DNA of 64,000 nucleotides from an uncultured Oscillibacter sp. (GCA_910583785.1 CAJTZK010000012.1:27603-91602), one strand, 5' to 3'; shown: positions 24,135 through 32,997, counted from the stretch's first letter. Program-made: numbers and translations. Notes: generated by a model from the sequence alone, not told the origin.

Positions 24135-24551
24135 ATGAAAATCTATCATAAGAAGAACTTTGCCTTTGGCCTCTTTGCCCTGTTTCTGGGGGCGCTGAAC
24201 CTGGTGCGGGGCGCCTTGCAGGGCTTTGACTGGCACGACGGCGTACTGGCGGGGCTTTTGCTGCTCCTGGGCGGGGCCGGGGTCCTTCGGAGCCTGTCCC
24301 CCAAGTGGTCCCAGGAGGACAAGGTAGAGGAGCGGGACGAACGGAACCAGCTGGTGAAGCTGAAATCCAGAAGCCAGGCGTACTATATCAGCCAGATTGT
24401 GTTCCTGGCGGCGGAGCTGGTGCTGATTGCCTGGGGAAAGACGACGGGGCAGGAGACCCTGATTTACGTGGGCCTGGGGCTGATGGCGGCGTTTTTCATC
24501 TCGCTGGTTACGGATTTCTTTACCTGGGTGTACTATGATGAACATACCTGA
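24135..24551 (+). CDS. Four-helix membrane protein paired with XRE regulator
   Basis: 138 residues. Helices at about 8-27, 36-52, 80-98 and 105-128, with a conserved cytoplasmic loop rich in charge (EERDERNQLVKLKSRSQ), as in DUF2178-like proteins. Start follows GAAAGAGG. Function unknown; probably controlled by the upstream XRE protein. Confidence 0.8.
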   Translation: MKIYHKKNFAFGLFALFLGALNLVRGALQGFDWHDGVLAGLLLLLGGAGVLRSLSPKWSQEDKVEERDERNQLVKLKSRSQAYYISQIVFLAAELVLIAWGKTTGQETLIYVGLGLMAAFFISLVTDFFTWVYYDEHT

Positions 24552-24557
24552 ATAAGG

Positions 24558-24597
24558 GAAAAGGCCCGCCTCCCATGGAAGCGGACCTTCTTTTTTA
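24558..24597 (+). terminator. Terminator of the XRE-membrane protein pair
   Basis: Imperfect stem AAGGCCCGC...GCGGACCTT followed by CTTTTTT; overlaps the guaB stop from the other side. Confidence 0.65.
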
Positions 24598-26106
24598 ATT
24601 TCTCCCCACCGCTCCGGCGGAGTCCTTGAGGAGCACGTCGTGCGCCCCGCCCTCCACAATGGAAACGGAGCTGACGAGGGTCAGCTTGGCCTTCTCCCGG
24701 AGCTCGGGAATCGTCAGCGCGCCGCAGTTGCACATGGTGGAGCGGATCTTTGCCAGGGTGGTGGCCATGCCGTCCGCCAGGGCTCCGGCGTAGGGGACGT
24801 AGGAGTCCACGCCCTCTTCGAAGGAGAGCTTGGCCGCGCCGCCCAGGTCGTACCGCTGCCAGTTCCGGGCCCGGGCGCTGCCCTCACCCCAGTACTCCTT
24901 CATATAGCTGCCCCCAATGAGAATCTTGCTGGTGGGGGACTCGTCAAACCGGGAGAAGTAACGGCCCAGCATGCAGAAGTCCGCGCCCATGGCCAGGGCC
25001 AGGGTGATGTGGTAGTCCTGGACGATGCCGCCGTCGGCGCAGATGGGAACATAGACCCCGGTCTCCTCGAAATAGCGGTCCCGCTCCGCAGCCACGTCGA
25101 TGACCGCCGTGGCCTGGCCCCGGCCGATGCCCTTGGTCTCCCGGGTGATGCAGATGGAGCCGCCGCCGATGCCGATCTTCACGAAGTCCGCCCCGGCATC
25201 CGCCAGGAAGCGGAAGCCCTCGCCGTCCACTACGTTGCCCGCGCCCACCTTCACCGTGTCGCCGTAGCGGTCCCGGATCCATTTCAAGGTCCGGGCCTGC
25301 CACTCGGAGTAACCCTCGGAGGAGTCGATGACCAGCACGTCCACCCCGGCGTCCACCAGGGCGGGAACCCGCTCCGCATAGTCCCGGGTGTTGATGCCCG
25401 CGCCCACCACGTAGCGCTTCTGGCCGTCCAGCAGCTCCAGGGGGTTGCCCTTGTGGGAATCGTAGTCCTTGCGGAAGACGAAGCTCACCAGGTGGCCGTC
25501 CTTTGAGACGATGGGCAGGGCATTGAGCTTCCGGTCCCAAATGATGTCGTTGGCCTCTTTCAAGCTGGTGCCCTCGGGGGCGTAGATGAGCTTATCAAAG
25601 GGTGTCATGAAGTCCGTGACGGGAGTGGCGGGGTCCAGGCGGCTGACCCGGTAGTCCCGGCTGGTGACCAGGCCTAAGAGCTTGCCCGTCCCATTGCCGT
25701 CGTCCGTGACAGCCATGGTGGAGTGGCCGCTGCGCTCTTTCAGGGCCAGCACGTCTGCCAGGGTGTCCCCAATCCGGAGGTTGGAGTCGCTGGAAACAAA
25801 GCCCGCCTTGTAGTTCTTTACCCGGCGGACCATCTCCGCCTGCTGCTCCACGGGCTGGGAGACGAAGATAAAGGCGATGCCGCCCTCCCTAGCAAGGCCA
25901 ATGCCCATCTGCTCGCCGGAGACCGCCTGCATCACGGCGGAGACCATGGGCACGTTCATAGTCAGGGGGCACTCCTCGCCGCGTTTGAACTTTACCACCG
26001 GGGTCTTCAAGGTCACATTGGCGGGTACACACTCGGCGGAGGAGTATCCGGGGACCAGAAGGTATTCGCTGAAGGTGCGGGAGGGCTCGGGGAAAAAGTA
26101 GGCCAT
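24595..26106 (-). CDS. guaB: IMP dehydrogenase
   Basis: 503 residues. Converts IMP to XMP with NAD, the committed step to GMP. TIM barrel with catalytic Cys loop GIGGGSICITRETKGIG, two CBS domains inserted after the first ~110 residues, and a C-terminal flap containing the ARNWQRYDLGG segment. ATG at 26106 chosen: CGAGG is 8 bases upstream, whereas an in-frame GTG at 26115 would overlap it. Monocistronic with a strong promoter. Confidence 0.93.
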   Translation of the reverse strand: MAYFFPEPSRTFSEYLLVPGYSSAECVPANVTLKTPVVKFKRGEECPLTMNVPMVSAVMQAVSGEQMGIGLAREGGIAFIFVSQPVEQQAEMVRRVKNYKAGFVSSDSNLRIGDTLADVLALKERSGHSTMAVTDDGNGTGKLLGLVTSRDYRVSRLDPATPVTDFMTPFDKLIYAPEGTSLKEANDIIWDRKLNALPIVSKDGHLVSFVFRKDYDSHKGNPLELLDGQKRYVVGAGINTRDYAERVPALVDAGVDVLVIDSSEGYSEWQARTLKWIRDRYGDTVKVGAGNVVDGEGFRFLADAGADFVKIGIGGGSICITRETKGIGRGQATAVIDVAAERDRYFEETGVYVPICADGGIVQDYHITLALAMGADFCMLGRYFSRFDESPTSKILIGGSYMKEYWGEGSARARNWQRYDLGGAAKLSFEEGVDSYVPYAGALADGMATTLAKIRSTMCNCGALTIPELREKAKLTLVSSVSIVEGGAHDVLLKDSAGAVGRN

Positions 26107-26137
26107 GGCGGACACCTCGTTTCTTTAAATTTTACGC

Positions 26138-26166
26138 AGTATACACGATATGGGAACGTTTGTCAA
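26138..26166 (-). promoter_or_regulatory. Promoter of guaB
   Basis: Minus strand TTGACA, 17 bp, TATACT; ends ~32 bp before the start codon. Confidence 0.85.
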
Positions 26167-26181
26167 GGGGCGTTCCGCAAG

Positions 26182-26303
26182 GGGAAGTGTCCGGACACGT
26201 ATTTAGTAGGAAGAATACGGCGCGGGGCGGACCGACGCGCCCGGCCGCTTATCGGATGCGCCAGGACCTGGGGGAAGGGGCAGCGCATAGGCCCGCCCCT
26301 ACA
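26182..26303 (-). repeat. Dispersed intergenic repeat copy
   Basis: On the minus strand: TGTAGGGGCGGGCCTATGCG, an internal stretch, GGTCCGCCCCGCGCC, then CTAAATACGTGTCCGGACAC. It lies downstream of ygfK in the same orientation as that gene. Confidence 0.6.
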
Positions 26304-26351
26304 GGAGGACATCTCCGTCCCGGACCCTCCCCAGGCGGAGGCATTATTTGC

Positions 26352-26375
26352 GGAGGCCGGGAATTCCCGGCCTCC
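26352..26375 (-). terminator. Palindrome after ygfK, probable terminator
   Basis: Perfect 24-bp palindrome (half-site GGAGGCCGGGAA) 13 bp after the ygfK stop. No T-run follows, so it may work with factor help or protect the mRNA end. Confidence 0.5.
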
Positions 26376-26387
26376 ACTCGTTCATGC

Positions 26388-29339
26388 TCAGCCCAGCAGA
26401 TAGGCGTACTTGTTCAGCACCGTGAGGATGAACACCTCAATGTCCGCAGGCAGATCGTTCTTGCCGTTCAAGTCCGCTTCGAAGATCTTCCCCTCCAGCC
26501 GGACCAGGACCTTGCCCCCGCCCAGGGGCAGGAAGCCCTGGTTGTTCACGCTCTCTTCAAAGCCCTCCCGGGTTTTGAAGAGGGTGAACTTATCCCGGTA
26601 GGGGGCGGAGTCATAGGGGCAGAAGATGGCGCAATTGCCGCACTCGTTGCACATCCGGTCCACGTGCAAAATCTCATGCCGCCCGTCGGGCAGCTCCACC
26701 ACCACGTTGGCCCGGTTGGGGCACACGTCGGCGCAGGCCTGGCACACTACGTTGCAGGCCAGGCAGCGGTCGCCCTCGCACTTGGCGGACGCACAGAGGA
26801 TGCCCTTCTTGGCGATGGCCTCCCCACGGGTGGCCACGGCCTTGGCGGGGACCTCAAATTTGTGAGGCGCGCCAATGACGGCGTTGGCGAACCACTGGGC
26901 GTCGGCGATGCCCTCCACCACCGTGGCGGGGCCCCGCATGGCGTCGCCGCCCACATAAACGCCCTCCAGGTTAGTGCAGAAGTCCGGCAGGCCCTTGGCG
27001 TCCACCTCGATGCCGTTGGCGGTGAAGAGCCCGCTCTCCACCTGCTCGCCCACGGCGGAGATCACCGTGTCGCAGGGAATTTCCACAAATTCCCCGGTAG
27101 GCTCCGGCTTCCGGCGGCCCTTCCCGTCGGGCTCGCCCAGCTTCATCTTCTCGCAGCGGAGCGTTCCGTCCTTCTGTTCCACGGGGGCCACCAGCTCCAG
27201 GAACTTCACGCCGTCGGCCAGGGCCAGCTCCAGTTCCTCGGCATCGGCGGGCATGTACTTCTTCGTCCGGCGGTACACCAGGGTGGAGGATTCCGCCCCC
27301 GCCCGGAGGGCCGCCCGGGCGGCGTCCATGGCGGTGTTGCCGCCGCCGACTACCGCAACATGCCCCAGGGACACGTCCTTTCCGGCCTTCAAATCCTTCA
27401 GCCAGCCGATGACGGGCGCCACGTTGCCGGGGATATCCAGCCGTCCGGCCTTCCAGGCGCCCACGGCGAAGAAGATGTGGGTGTAGCCCTGGGCCTTCAG
27501 CTCGGCCACCGTGGGGGCCGGGGTGTTGAGCTTAATTTCCGCGCCCATCTTAGCCACCAGGGCCGCGTCCTTGTCAATGGCCCCGTCCGCGATGCGGAAG
27601 CCGGGGATCACCTGCCGGACGATGCCGCCCAGCTGGCCGGATTTTTCGAAAATCGTGACGGGGATGCCCGCCCGGCCCAAGAAGTAGGCCGCCGCCATGC
27701 CAGTGGGGCCGCCGCCGATGACCGCTGCTTTTTTGCCGTTATCGGCCGGGGCGGGGGCCTTCACCTTGGACAGGTATTCGTCATAGCCCCGCTCTGCGGC
27801 CACCAGCTTGGTGGCCCGGATTTGGACGGAGTCCTCATAGAAGTTCCGGGTGCACTTGGTCTGGCAGCGGTGGGCGCAGATGGTGCCCGTGATAAAGGGC
27901 AGGGGGTTCTTCTCGCAGATGAGCCGCAGGGCGGAGGCGTACTCGCCCTTCCGGCACAGCTCGATGTACTCCGGGATGTCCTGGCCGATGGGGCACCCGC
28001 CCTTGCAGGGGGCGGTGAAGCAGTCCAGCAGGGGCACCTTCTCGCTGAGCTTACGGTTAGGCAGGGGTTTCACGGCCTTAACGTGGTACTTGTCGGACCG
28101 GGCCGCCAGGGCCAGGGCCTCGATGCCCGCCACGTCCACGCCCGTGAAGGGCTTAAACTCCAGGGCGTCCAGCTTGTCGCCGATCTGGACGAAGCGCTGG
28201 TAGCCGCCGGGCTTGAGCTCCGTGGTGGCCATGGTGATGGGCCAGATGCCCAGGGCGAAGAGCTTGTCGATGTTCAGCGCGTCCGCGCCTCCGGCGTAGC
28301 TGATCCGCATACGACCGCCGAACTCCTTGGAAATCCGGGCCGCCATGGTGGTGGTCAGGGGGAAGAGGGACTTGCCCGCCATATACATTTCCTCGCTGGG
28401 GAGCTCCCCGGCCTTTACGTCCACGGGGAAGGTGTTGGAGAGCTTCAGGCCGAATTCCACGCCGGTCTTGTCCGCCAGGGCCTGGAGGCGGCGGAACATG
28501 GGCACCGCGTCCGCGTACTGGAGGTCCTCTTTAAAGTGGTGGTCGTCAAAGGCGATGTAGTCGTAGCCCATGCCGTCTAGGATGGACCGGGCGGTCTCGT
28601 AGCCCAGGATGGTGGGGTTGCACTTGACGAAGGTGTGGAGGCGCTTCTTCTCAATCAGGTAGCTGGCAATGCGCTCAATCTCGTCCGGCGGGCAGCCGTG
28701 GAGGGTGGAGAGGGTGACGCTGCCGGAGACATGGGGCGTGATGGAGCCGATAAAGGTGCTTTCGGCGGGGAAGAACTCCTTGAGGACCCGGATGCACTCC
28801 TGGAAAATGGGGGTCTGGGAGGCGTCGGCCATGCCGCTGAGGAAGCCGTCCACCTTCTCGCCCTGGATGCCCGCCAGGTCGTAGCCCACGGACATGTTGA
28901 AGACAAAGGCGTCGGGGTCGCCCAGGCCGTAGGCCTTGGCCAGGATTTTACAGGCGCACCAGGCTTTCACGTACTCTTCAAAGGCCTGCTGGACATACAG
29001 CTCCGTGGACCACTCGCAGTTGTAGCACTCGTCTTCCGCCAGGATGCAGGGGCGGTTGACGCAGGCGGAGAGCTCCGCGCCGTCCATCTTCTGGACGGTT
29101 TTCAGCTCGAAAAAGCGGGCTCCGGCGAAGTAAGAGGCGATGATGTTTTGGGCCAGCTGGGTGTTGGGCCCGGCGGCGGGGCCGAAGGGGGTCTCAATTT
29201 TCTCGCCGAAGATGGGCAGGGCCTTGACGCCCGCCTTGTAGGGCTTGTGGACGCCGAAGACGGTGCCGTCCTTCTGGTACTCGGCGGTTACCCAGGTCAT
29301 GAGTTCCCGGAACGGGATGGGGGTCATCAGTTCGGACAT
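26388..29339 (-). CDS. ygfK: YgfK-type iron-sulfur flavoprotein (purine degradation/putative selenate reductase subunit)
   Basis: 983 residues in three parts. Residues 1-~430 resemble a dihydroorotate-dehydrogenase-like barrel (IETPFGPAAGPNTQLAQNI). Next is a GltD-like region: Cys cluster APCKGGCPIGQDIPEYI, FAD site VIGGGPTGMAAAYFLGRAG, NADPH site VVGGGNTAMDAARAALRAG. The C-terminus holds two [4Fe-4S] clusters (CEGDRCLACNVVCQACADVC and CNECGNCAIFCPYD). YgfK is known from selenium-linked xanthine dehydrogenase clusters and has been tied to anaerobic purine breakdown by gut bacteria. AAGGAGG is 8 bases before the ATG. Its usual partner ssnA is the next gene upstream. Confidence 0.9.
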   Translation of the reverse strand: MSELMTPIPFRELMTWVTAEYQKDGTVFGVHKPYKAGVKALPIFGEKIETPFGPAAGPNTQLAQNIIASYFAGARFFELKTVQKMDGAELSACVNRPCILAEDECYNCEWSTELYVQQAFEEYVKAWCACKILAKAYGLGDPDAFVFNMSVGYDLAGIQGEKVDGFLSGMADASQTPIFQECIRVLKEFFPAESTFIGSITPHVSGSVTLSTLHGCPPDEIERIASYLIEKKRLHTFVKCNPTILGYETARSILDGMGYDYIAFDDHHFKEDLQYADAVPMFRRLQALADKTGVEFGLKLSNTFPVDVKAGELPSEEMYMAGKSLFPLTTTMAARISKEFGGRMRISYAGGADALNIDKLFALGIWPITMATTELKPGGYQRFVQIGDKLDALEFKPFTGVDVAGIEALALAARSDKYHVKAVKPLPNRKLSEKVPLLDCFTAPCKGGCPIGQDIPEYIELCRKGEYASALRLICEKNPLPFITGTICAHRCQTKCTRNFYEDSVQIRATKLVAAERGYDEYLSKVKAPAPADNGKKAAVIGGGPTGMAAAYFLGRAGIPVTIFEKSGQLGGIVRQVIPGFRIADGAIDKDAALVAKMGAEIKLNTPAPTVAELKAQGYTHIFFAVGAWKAGRLDIPGNVAPVIGWLKDLKAGKDVSLGHVAVVGGGNTAMDAARAALRAGAESSTLVYRRTKKYMPADAEELELALADGVKFLELVAPVEQKDGTLRCEKMKLGEPDGKGRRKPEPTGEFVEIPCDTVISAVGEQVESGLFTANGIEVDAKGLPDFCTNLEGVYVGGDAMRGPATVVEGIADAQWFANAVIGAPHKFEVPAKAVATRGEAIAKKGILCASAKCEGDRCLACNVVCQACADVCPNRANVVVELPDGRHEILHVDRMCNECGNCAIFCPYDSAPYRDKFTLFKTREGFEESVNNQGFLPLGGGKVLVRLEGKIFEADLNGKNDLPADIEVFILTVLNKYAYLLG

Positions 29340-29802
29340 TCTTTTTTCCTCCTTAAAGTATCTGGCTGGTTCTCCGCCGTTCCGGCGGGGGTAGGGGGTT
29401 CAGCCCTCTGAGGGCTGGTCCTTTTGCACCCCCCATTTCGTCGGGGCGAAATCCGTTTCGCTCCGCAGCCGCCTGACGGCGACGGCTGCGCTGCACTCCT
29501 TTGCCCCTCCTCTCCCCACAAAATCTTCGATTTTGCGGGGCCCCCTCTTTTGCAAAAAGAGAATGCGCCGTGCACGGTGGAAGAGAGAAAACGGGGGGCG
29601 CGGCAGGGTGCGGACGGTTTGTTACGCAAGGCTTCTGCCCGCGGCGTGGTGCAAGCGGGGGTTTGGCGGCCGGTGCAAGGACGGTTCTCCCCTCCCCGCT
29701 GCCGCTAACCTGGCGTTTGGGGAAGAAACGGCTCCTGTGGGGCCTGGCCCCCAGGTCAGGCCATTTCTGCAGAGCCTGCCCCTCTTTCAATCAAACACGC
29801 TA
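29340..29802. other. 463-bp region with a run of short hairpins
   Basis: Between ssnA and ygfK, both read leftwards. From 29378 to 29568 at least six short palindromes follow one another, including CCGCCGTTCCGGCGG, CAGCCCTCTGAGGGCTG, AAAATCTTCGATTTT and CTCTTTTGCAAAAAGAG. The remainder (29580-29800) is GC-rich without a credible gene. Confidence 0.5.
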
Positions 29803-31146
29803 TTAATACTCGCAGTGGTTCAGGGTTCCCCAGAGCTTCTTGGAGACCTGGAGAATTTCGGCGTTGACGGCCTCTTCGTCGATTTCCGTCAGCTGGCGGT
29901 CTTTCATCAGAATTTTGCCGTTGATCATGGTCGTCTGGCACTGGCGGCCCGTCATGCCGAAGAGCATGTGCCCGTCGATGTTTACGTCGGAAAACGGCGT
30001 GAAGGGCTTATAGTCCATGACGATCACGTCCGCCGCCGCCCCGGCCTTCAGCACGCCCGTCTCCGGGAATCCGGCCCGCTGGGCCATCTTGGCGTTGTTC
30101 TTGAAGAGCATGTCCGTCACCTCGCACCAGCCCACGCCGGGGAGGCAGGCGTTGTGCCGCTGGATGGCCAGGGCCACCTTGATGCTCTCCAGCATGTCGT
30201 TGGTATAAGCGTCGGTGCCCAGGCCCACCAGGATGCCCTTCTTGTAGAGCTGGAGCACCGGGGAGCAGCCCACGGCGTTGCCCATGTTGCTTTCCGGGTT
30301 GTTGACGCACATGGTGTCCGTCTCTTGGATGATGTCCATCTCCGCCGTGTTTACGTGGATGCAGTGCCCCAGGATGGTCTTGGGGCCCAGGATGCCGTGG
30401 TCCTGCAAGCGCTGGACGGGGCGGCGCCCGTAGTTCTGGAGGGAGTCGTATACGTCGTTCATGCCCTCGGAGACATGGATGTGGTAGCCCACCCGGCCTC
30501 CGTTGGCGGAAACCATCCGGTCGAAGGTCTTGTCGGAAATCGTAAACAGGGCGTGGCCGCCGAACATGGCTTTTAGCATTTCAGAGGGGTGGCTCTCGCA
30601 GTAGTCGATGAAGTCCTTGTTCTCCTGGACGGACTGGAGGGATTTTTCCTCGCCGTCCCGGTCGCTGACCTCGTAGCACAGGCAGGCCCGCATGCCCATG
30701 GACTCCGTGACCTTGGCGATTTCCATCAGGGACCCGGGGATTTCACAGAAGGAGGCGTGGTGGTCGAAGATGGTGGTGACGCCCTGCTTGATGGAGTCGA
30801 TGACCAGGGCCTGGGCAGAGGCTTTGGTGGCCGCCAGGTCCAGGTGGCGGTCGATGTACCACCACTGGCCGTCCAGCACCTCGTAGAAGTTGGTGGGGGC
30901 GTAGCCGCTGATGGACAGGCCCCGGGCCAGGGCGGAGTAGATGTGGGTGTGGGCGTTGATGAGTCCGGGCATGATGACCCCGCCCTTGGCGTCCACGAAC
31001 TCCGCCTGGGGATATTTCGCCTTCAGGGCGGCGGTTCCGCCCACCTCCACAATCTTTCCGCCGTCGGTGGCTACGCCGCCGTCGGGCAGGTAGCCTGTAC
31101 CGCTGGGGTCCCGGGTGATGAGCCTGCCGTTTGCCAGTAAGATCAT
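29803..31146 (-). CDS. ssnA: SsnA-type aminohydrolase
   Basis: 447 residues, amidohydrolase superfamily barrel. Metal ligands: GLINAHTHIYSAL, HIHVSEG, LGHCIHV and GLGTDAYTND. The family sits next to ygfK and selenium-dependent hydroxylases and is thought to deaminate or ring-open a purine-derived intermediate; the exact substrate is not fixed by sequence. The ATG follows GGGAGG by 10 bases. A promoter and a ~160-nt structured leader lie upstream. Confidence 0.9.
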   Translation of the reverse strand: MILLANGRLITRDPSGTGYLPDGGVATDGGKIVEVGGTAALKAKYPQAEFVDAKGGVIMPGLINAHTHIYSALARGLSISGYAPTNFYEVLDGQWWYIDRHLDLAATKASAQALVIDSIKQGVTTIFDHHASFCEIPGSLMEIAKVTESMGMRACLCYEVSDRDGEEKSLQSVQENKDFIDYCESHPSEMLKAMFGGHALFTISDKTFDRMVSANGGRVGYHIHVSEGMNDVYDSLQNYGRRPVQRLQDHGILGPKTILGHCIHVNTAEMDIIQETDTMCVNNPESNMGNAVGCSPVLQLYKKGILVGLGTDAYTNDMLESIKVALAIQRHNACLPGVGWCEVTDMLFKNNAKMAQRAGFPETGVLKAGAAADVIVMDYKPFTPFSDVNIDGHMLFGMTGRQCQTTMINGKILMKDRQLTEIDEEAVNAEILQVSKKLWGTLNHCEY

Positions 31147-31308
31147 AGTTAAAATTCCTCCCTAGAATAAAATACGCTGGATTTTGGGTAAAAAAGAAAG
31201 GCGCCCCAAATCCACCCGGACTTGAAACACCTATCGGCCCGCACGGAGAGACAGGTGCGGGCCCGTGCGCTCGGCACTCCGTTGCAGCCATCTATCCTTG
31301 CTTACTGT
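31147..31308 (-). promoter_or_regulatory. Structured 5' leader of ssnA
   Basis: About 160 nt between the predicted transcription start and the ATG. It includes a 9-bp stem GGCCCGCAC/GTGCGGGCC with a 10-nt loop and, near the start codon, GGATTTGGG facing CCCAAAATCC around a T-rich loop. It does not match a riboswitch I can name. Confidence 0.45.
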
Positions 31309-31312
31309 TTTT

Positions 31313-31341
31313 ATTGTACCGGAAGGCCCGCAAAAATGCAA
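31313..31341 (-). promoter_or_regulatory. Promoter of ssnA
   Basis: Minus strand TTGCAT, 17 bp, TACAAT. Confidence 0.75.
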
Positions 31342-31439
31342 GCCCCCAAACAGAGAACTTCCCCGCTTCTTTTTAGATAAAACGCCGGAAACTTCCTGCC
31401 CGCCTGGGATTCCCTCCTGGACGGCGGCTGGGGCCGCCA

Positions 31440-31811
31440 TCACTGGGGCAGGTCCTCCACATAGGCGCAGATCCGCCCGAAGGTCTCTTCACTGAGATCG
31501 TGCTCCACCTTACAGGCGTCGGCCGCGGCCTGTTCCGGGGAGACGCCCATCAGCTCAAAGAGCTTGGTAATGGTCTTGTGGCGGCGGTATATGCGGCTGG
31601 CAATTTCCATGCCCGTGGCGGTGAGGGTGATGTTCCCATCCCCGGCCATGACAATATAGCCGCTTTCCCGCAGCTTCTTCATGGCGATGCTGACGCTGGG
31701 CTTGGAGTATCCCAGCTTGTTCACCACATCGATGGACCGGACCTGGCCGGACTGTTCCTGGATGATCAGGATGGACTCCAGGTAATCCTCTGCGGATTCA
31801 TGTATGACCAA
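31440..31811 (-). CDS. DtxR/MntR-family metal-dependent regulator
   Basis: 123 residues. N-terminal winged helix (ESAEDYLESILIIQEQSGQV; VNKLGYSKPSVSIAMKKLRE) and a dimerisation/metal domain with the ligand stretch ACKVEHDLSEET; no SH3 domain, as in short MntR-type proteins. Start is TTG, 9 bases after AAGGGAGG; no ATG in frame is usable. It stands alone, so the metal and targets (Mn or Fe uptake genes) are not shown by context. Confidence 0.85.
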   Translation of the reverse strand: MVIHESAEDYLESILIIQEQSGQVRSIDVVNKLGYSKPSVSIAMKKLRESGYIVMAGDGNITLTATGMEIASRIYRRHKTITKLFELMGVSPEQAAADACKVEHDLSEETFGRICAYVEDLPQ

Positions 31812-31843
31812 GACGATGCGCCTCCCTTCTGCTTAATTCTACC

Positions 31844-31872
31844 ATGATAGCAAAGTTTTCCAGATAATGCAA
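31844..31872 (-). promoter_or_regulatory. Promoter of the DtxR-type gene
   Basis: Minus strand TTGCAT, 17 bp, TATCAT. Confidence 0.7.
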
Positions 31873-31937
31873 GTTGCGATTGTCACAAGTTTCGGAAATT
31901 TTTGGAAATTCTTTCATTATTTTGCTGGGGAGCAGGG

Positions 31938-31969
31938 AAAACGGGGCGGAGCCTGACGGCTCCGCCCCG
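31938..31969 (-). terminator. Terminator of ribU copy 1
   Basis: 12-bp stem CGGGGCGGAGCC/GGCTCCGCCCCG with 4-nt loop; TTTTCC follows on the minus strand. Confidence 0.85.
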
Positions 31970-32001
31970 GGATTTGAGAGGATATTTAGGAGGGCGGGCC
32001 C

Positions 32002-32703
32002 TCAGATTTTGCCCGCCAGCACCAGGACCAGCAGGACGAAGGTGGCGAGCAGGGCCAGGGAGAACAGCAGGAAGCCCGCGTCAAAGCGGTCGGAATCCTG
32101 GGCGGCGGCGTCCCGCTCGGGGGCCAGCCGGGCCTTCCGCAGGGCGGTGACCACGGGCTTGTAGAGGATCAGGATCAGGGCCATGTTCAGTCCGCCCTTC
32201 ACCAGGTTGAAGGGGAGGAAGACCGTGGGCAGCATGGAGGCGACGGTTTCCCGGGGGATGCCCATGTAGAGGGGGGTGATCAGGTAGTTCCAGAGGACCA
32301 TGACCACCGTCAGGACCACGGTGCCCAGGGCCAGGCCCAGGACCGCGCCCTTCCGGGAGCGCAGCTTCTTGTAGACAAAGGAGGCGGTGCAGCAGAAGGC
32401 GCAGGTGGCCAGCACGTTCATCACCAGGCCGATGGGCCCGGTGTCGCTGACGGTGAACATCTCCACCAGGGCCACCACGATGGAGATGATGGCGGCGGAG
32501 AGGGGCCCGAAGAGGAAGCCGCCAATGCAGACCACCGTGTCCTTCACGTCCAGCTGGAGGAAGCCGGAAACCTGGGGCAGCAGCTTGCTCAGCAGCATGG
32601 CCACGTAGGTCAGGGCGGTGAGCATGGCGAGGGACGTGACCGTCCGGACGGTGACCCGGGGACGGGCGGCGGGGATGGCGCTGGTGTTGTGGAAGTCAGG
32701 CAT
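32002..32703 (-). CDS. ribU: ECF transporter S component, riboflavin-specific (RibU), copy 1
   Basis: 233 residues, six membrane helices plus a C-terminal extra helix. RibU-like features: FLQLDVKDTVVCIGGFLFGP, SIVVALVEMFT, NYLITPLYMGIPR and FLPFNLVKGGLN. It gives specificity to a shared ECF module (EcfAA'T) encoded elsewhere. ATG chosen with AAAGGAG 9 bases upstream. An FMN riboswitch precedes it, which fixes the substrate as riboflavin/FMN. A second copy lies at 53665. Confidence 0.9.
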   Translation of the reverse strand: MPDFHNTSAIPAARPRVTVRTVTSLAMLTALTYVAMLLSKLLPQVSGFLQLDVKDTVVCIGGFLFGPLSAAIISIVVALVEMFTVSDTGPIGLVMNVLATCAFCCTASFVYKKLRSRKGAVLGLALGTVVLTVVMVLWNYLITPLYMGIPRETVASMLPTVFLPFNLVKGGLNMALILILYKPVVTALRKARLAPERDAAAQDSDRFDAGFLLFSLALLATFVLLVLVLAGKI

Positions 32704-32779
32704 AAGAAAACACTCCTTTACAAACTTGAAAACACCCTGGACGCTTTGACTTCTCCAAGGTGAACAAGCAGCAAAGAAG

Positions 32780-32800
32780 CGCGCAAACAACGCGCGGCCA
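32780..32800 (-). terminator. Expression-platform hairpin after FMN riboswitch 1
   Basis: Minus strand GCGCG...CGCGC followed by TTCTTTG between aptamer and ribU; likely the attenuator formed when FMN is bound. Confidence 0.5.
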
Positions 32801-32809
32801 AACCGCACT

Positions 32810-32938
32810 CATCTTCTTCCATCCAGACTGTCACTGTTGGTCCCGGAGTTCCACCGGGTCAGCGGGGGCCGTGCTCTCAGAAAACGGCCTCCGGTCGCGG
32901 ACTATACCGCCAGTGGGGAATTGCACCCCGCCCTGAAG
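32810..32938 (-). promoter_or_regulatory. FMN riboswitch (RFN element) 1
   Basis: On the minus strand all RFN blocks are present: AGGGCGGGGTGCAATTCCCC, ACTGGCGGTA, AGTCCGCGACC, GACCCGGTGGAACTCCGGG, CCAACAGTGACAGTCTGGAT and GGAAGA. Confidence 0.95.
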
Positions 32939-32968
32939 ACAAAGTATTCAGTTGCGTTTCCTGAGCCT

Positions 32969-32997
32969 AGTATACGACGGCGGGGCGGAAAATGCAA
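32969..32997 (-). promoter_or_regulatory. Promoter of the ribU copy 1 transcript
   Basis: Minus strand TTGCAT, 17 bp, TATACT. Confidence 0.8.

Noticed and set aside
26388..29339. Selenoprotein in the ygfK gene
   Set aside because: The frame has no internal TGA; the selenium link is by family name and context only.
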